From contig DHIQ01000231.1 in assembly GCA_002403895.1 (NCBI GenBank), positions 1 through 7,138 on the forward strand: a stretch of 7,138 bases of DNA, in the 5' to 3' direction. The notes beneath the pieces are model-generated. The model ran no database searches and had not been told where the DNA came from. It saw only the letters and a list, made by a program, of their open reading frames with translations. Positions 6,339-7,138 of the stretch are shown one piece after another (the stretch's first letter is position 1; each line of letters opens with the position of its first letter). The position numbers and the translations under genes are program-made. The stretch comes from Candidatus Neomicrothrix sp. UBA4742 (GTDB lineage Bacteria; Actinomycetota; Acidimicrobiia; Acidimicrobiales; Acidimicrobilacustridaceae).

Positions 6339-6710
6339 TCAACTTAGCGGTTCGAAACCAGACCCGGTTCGGGGTTCGATCCAGAGGTCAGCCACGGGCC
6401 CCGCGTTCTCCTGCAGCCACTTCAGTGCATCAAGCACATCGACCGGGTCCGACGACACCGCCAGGTCACGCTCTATGTCCTCCAGCGCAGCCTGCAGGCA
6501 GTACACCCGGCTCTGGAGTTCCTCGAGTTGTGCCCGTGACACGATCAGGTCGTCATCGCCCAAGCCATGGGCCGCCGCCAACTTGCGAGCCATGTGGGCT
6601 TGCTGACGGCACCCGGGCCGGCAGAACTGCCGTGGACGCCCTCGCCCCGGCCTCTGGTCGAATTCGCGCCCACACCACCGGCACCGATGCCTCACGGCCG
6701 TTTTCGTCAC
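6339..6710 (-). CDS. Small zinc-ribbon-like protein with coiled coil
   Basis: 123 residues from GTG 6710. Near the N-terminus it has C10-x2-C13 and C30-x3-C34 (CRWCGREF and QFCRPGCRQQAHMARK), a probable zinc site followed by a basic helix. Then comes an amphipathic helix, VSRAQLEELQSRVYCLQAAL (57-76), likely a coiled coil, and a short helical end. This arrangement is typical of a widespread uncharacterised actinobacterial family, and DNA binding is only a guess. The GTG is preferred over the open frame back to TTG 6776 because family-like sequence starts there and a good -10 sits at leaderless spacing. The last nine residues (TGSGFEPLS) look unlike the rest and may be run-on sequence after an altered C-terminus. 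It lies on the same strand as the isomerase-like gene, 94 bp away, probably with its own promoter. Confidence 0.8.
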   Translation of the reverse strand: MTKTAVRHRCRWCGREFDQRPGRGRPRQFCRPGCRQQAHMARKLAAAHGLGDDDLIVSRAQLEELQSRVYCLQAALEDIERDLAVSSDPVDVLDALKWLQENAGPVADLWIEPRTGSGFEPLS

Positions 6711-6716
6711 GTGATG

Positions 6717-6722
6717 ATAATA
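6717..6722 (-). promoter_or_regulatory. Candidate -10 element, leaderless start
   Basis: TATTAT on the minus strand, matching the TATAAT consensus at five of six bases, six bases before GTG 6710. Transcription would begin at the start codon. It sits in an A/T-rich patch unusual for this window. No clear -35 at 16-18 bases. Confidence 0.5.
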
Positions 6723-6745
6723 GGGGAGAATAGGGCACAAGCCGC

Positions 6746-6793
6746 GTTTCGGCGTCCCGGATTGCGGCGAGCGCAAACGAGCGGCGCCGAAAC
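6746..6793 (-). terminator. Inverted repeat downstream of the isomerase-like gene, possible terminator
   Basis: GTTTCGGCG (6746-6754) and CGCCGAAAC (6785-6793) are exact complements, extendable by a wobble and one more pair, with a loop of about 30 bases. It starts 11 bases past the stop at 6805 in the direction of transcription. No T-run follows, so it would be an imperfect or factor-assisted terminator, or else protects the mRNA end. Confidence 0.4.
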
Positions 6794-6804
6794 TCTCTAC
6801 GTCG

Positions 6805-7138
6805 TCACTCGATCAGGATTTCGGCGCGCATGGTAAGCGGGCCGTCGTCGAAGATGGCCAGGTACGGGCCGGGATCCCCCCTCCAGGCCAACGATCGGAT
6901 CTGGGCTTCGGAGCGACGACCGCCGAAGCTGCGGAACAGCTCGAAGGTCGAGGCCTCGACCTCGACCTCGGGCTCACCTTCACCCATGACCGCCGTCCAT
7001 TGCGGTGAGCGCACGCCCAAGGTCGGGAGACCGGCGCTGCGCACGAACTCGTCGAGCGAGGATTCCATGAACCCGAGACCAACGACGATGCTCCTCGCGT
7101 CGCGGCCGCCGGGCTCGGCGAGTGCGCCGCGGATGTCG
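6805..7138 (-). CDS. Maleylpyruvate isomerase family, mycothiol-dependent enzyme-like protein (C-terminal part)
   Basis: The last 110 residues of a protein whose start lies beyond the right edge; the frame stays open to base 7138. The sequence DIRGALAEPGGRD, then the strand-rich part with TLGVRSPQWTAV and EVEVEASTFELFRSFGGRRS, and EAQIRSLAWRGDPGPYLAIF, is characteristic of the C-terminal domain of the TIGR03083-type family (maleylpyruvate isomerase family mycothiol-dependent enzymes). The metal-binding DinB-like N-terminal domain would be outside the window. Mycothiol use is known for actinomycetes; the substrate of this member is unknown, and many paralogs per genome are normal. An internal ATG at 7068 is not the true start, since family-like sequence continues upstream of it. 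Confidence 0.85.
   Translation of the reverse strand, partial: DIRGALAEPGGRDARSIVVGLGFMESSLDEFVRSAGLPTLGVRSPQWTAVMGEGEPEVEVEASTFELFRSFGGRRSEAQIRSLAWRGDPGPYLAIFDDGPLTMRAEILIE

Noticed and set aside
6340..6400. tRNA or tRNA fragment suggested by GGTTCGAAACC and GGGTTCGATCC
   Set aside because: The T-loop-like words have no matching T-stem, and no acceptor, D or anticodon arms can be drawn on either strand.
6950..6975. CTCGAC hexamer tandem repeat
   Set aside because: It only encodes alternating Glu-Val codons inside the isomerase-like gene and is too short to be a meaningful repeat.
1..7138. A new defence, CRISPR or mobile-element system
   Set aside because: No repeat array, transposase, integrase, nuclease, helicase or toxin motif is visible; gene order does not form a multi-gene defence-like operon.

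Overview
The window is about 70% G+C, with third codon positions almost always G or C. It has no insertion sequence, phage gene, CRISPR array, rRNA or tRNA that I can support. A mycothiol-dependent maleylpyruvate-isomerase-like C-terminus, an actinobacterial-type rhomboid-like protein, a small actinobacterial CxxC/CxxxC protein and leaderless-looking starts point to an actinomycete. The class Acidimicrobiia is my best guess, but it is an inference. Two sequence irregularities in 2100-2262 (a frameshift and an abrupt strand switch in coding signal) suggest decay, a local deletion or an assembly error.

Layout, left to right. 1-1351 (minus): the 5' part of an unknown gene with a beta-rich N-terminus, an RGPR-rich linker and a helical C-terminal part; it runs off the left edge. 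1464-1931 (plus): a small three-histidine cupin of the 2,4'-dihydroxyacetophenone dioxygenase type. It overlaps by one base (TGATG) an unknown, frameshifted gene at 1931-2294. 2080-2931 (minus): a six-helix DUF998-like membrane protein whose reading frame runs on past its apparent natural end into the frameshifted gene. 3059-3715 (plus): a rhomboid-like membrane protein, divergent from the DUF998-like gene and overlapping by four bases the stop of a secreted alpha/beta-hydrolase lipoprotein at 3712-4719 (minus). 4954-6240 (plus): a five-helix membrane protein with a histidine-rich, probably extracytoplasmic C-terminal domain. 6339-6710 (minus): a small zinc-ribbon-like/coiled-coil protein. 6805-7138 (minus): the C-terminal end of a maleylpyruvate-isomerase-family protein that enters from the right edge.

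Most genes are single or divergent/convergent neighbours. Apart from the cupin and its coupled partner there is little operon structure. Three of the encoded proteins are integral membrane proteins and a fourth is a lipoprotein, so the middle of the window has an envelope flavour, but I see no evidence that they form one pathway. I did not find a convincing new defence or mobile system. The most original items are the His-rich membrane fusion protein (4954-6240), the unknown RGPR-rich protein (1-1351), and the stop-less junction near 2259.
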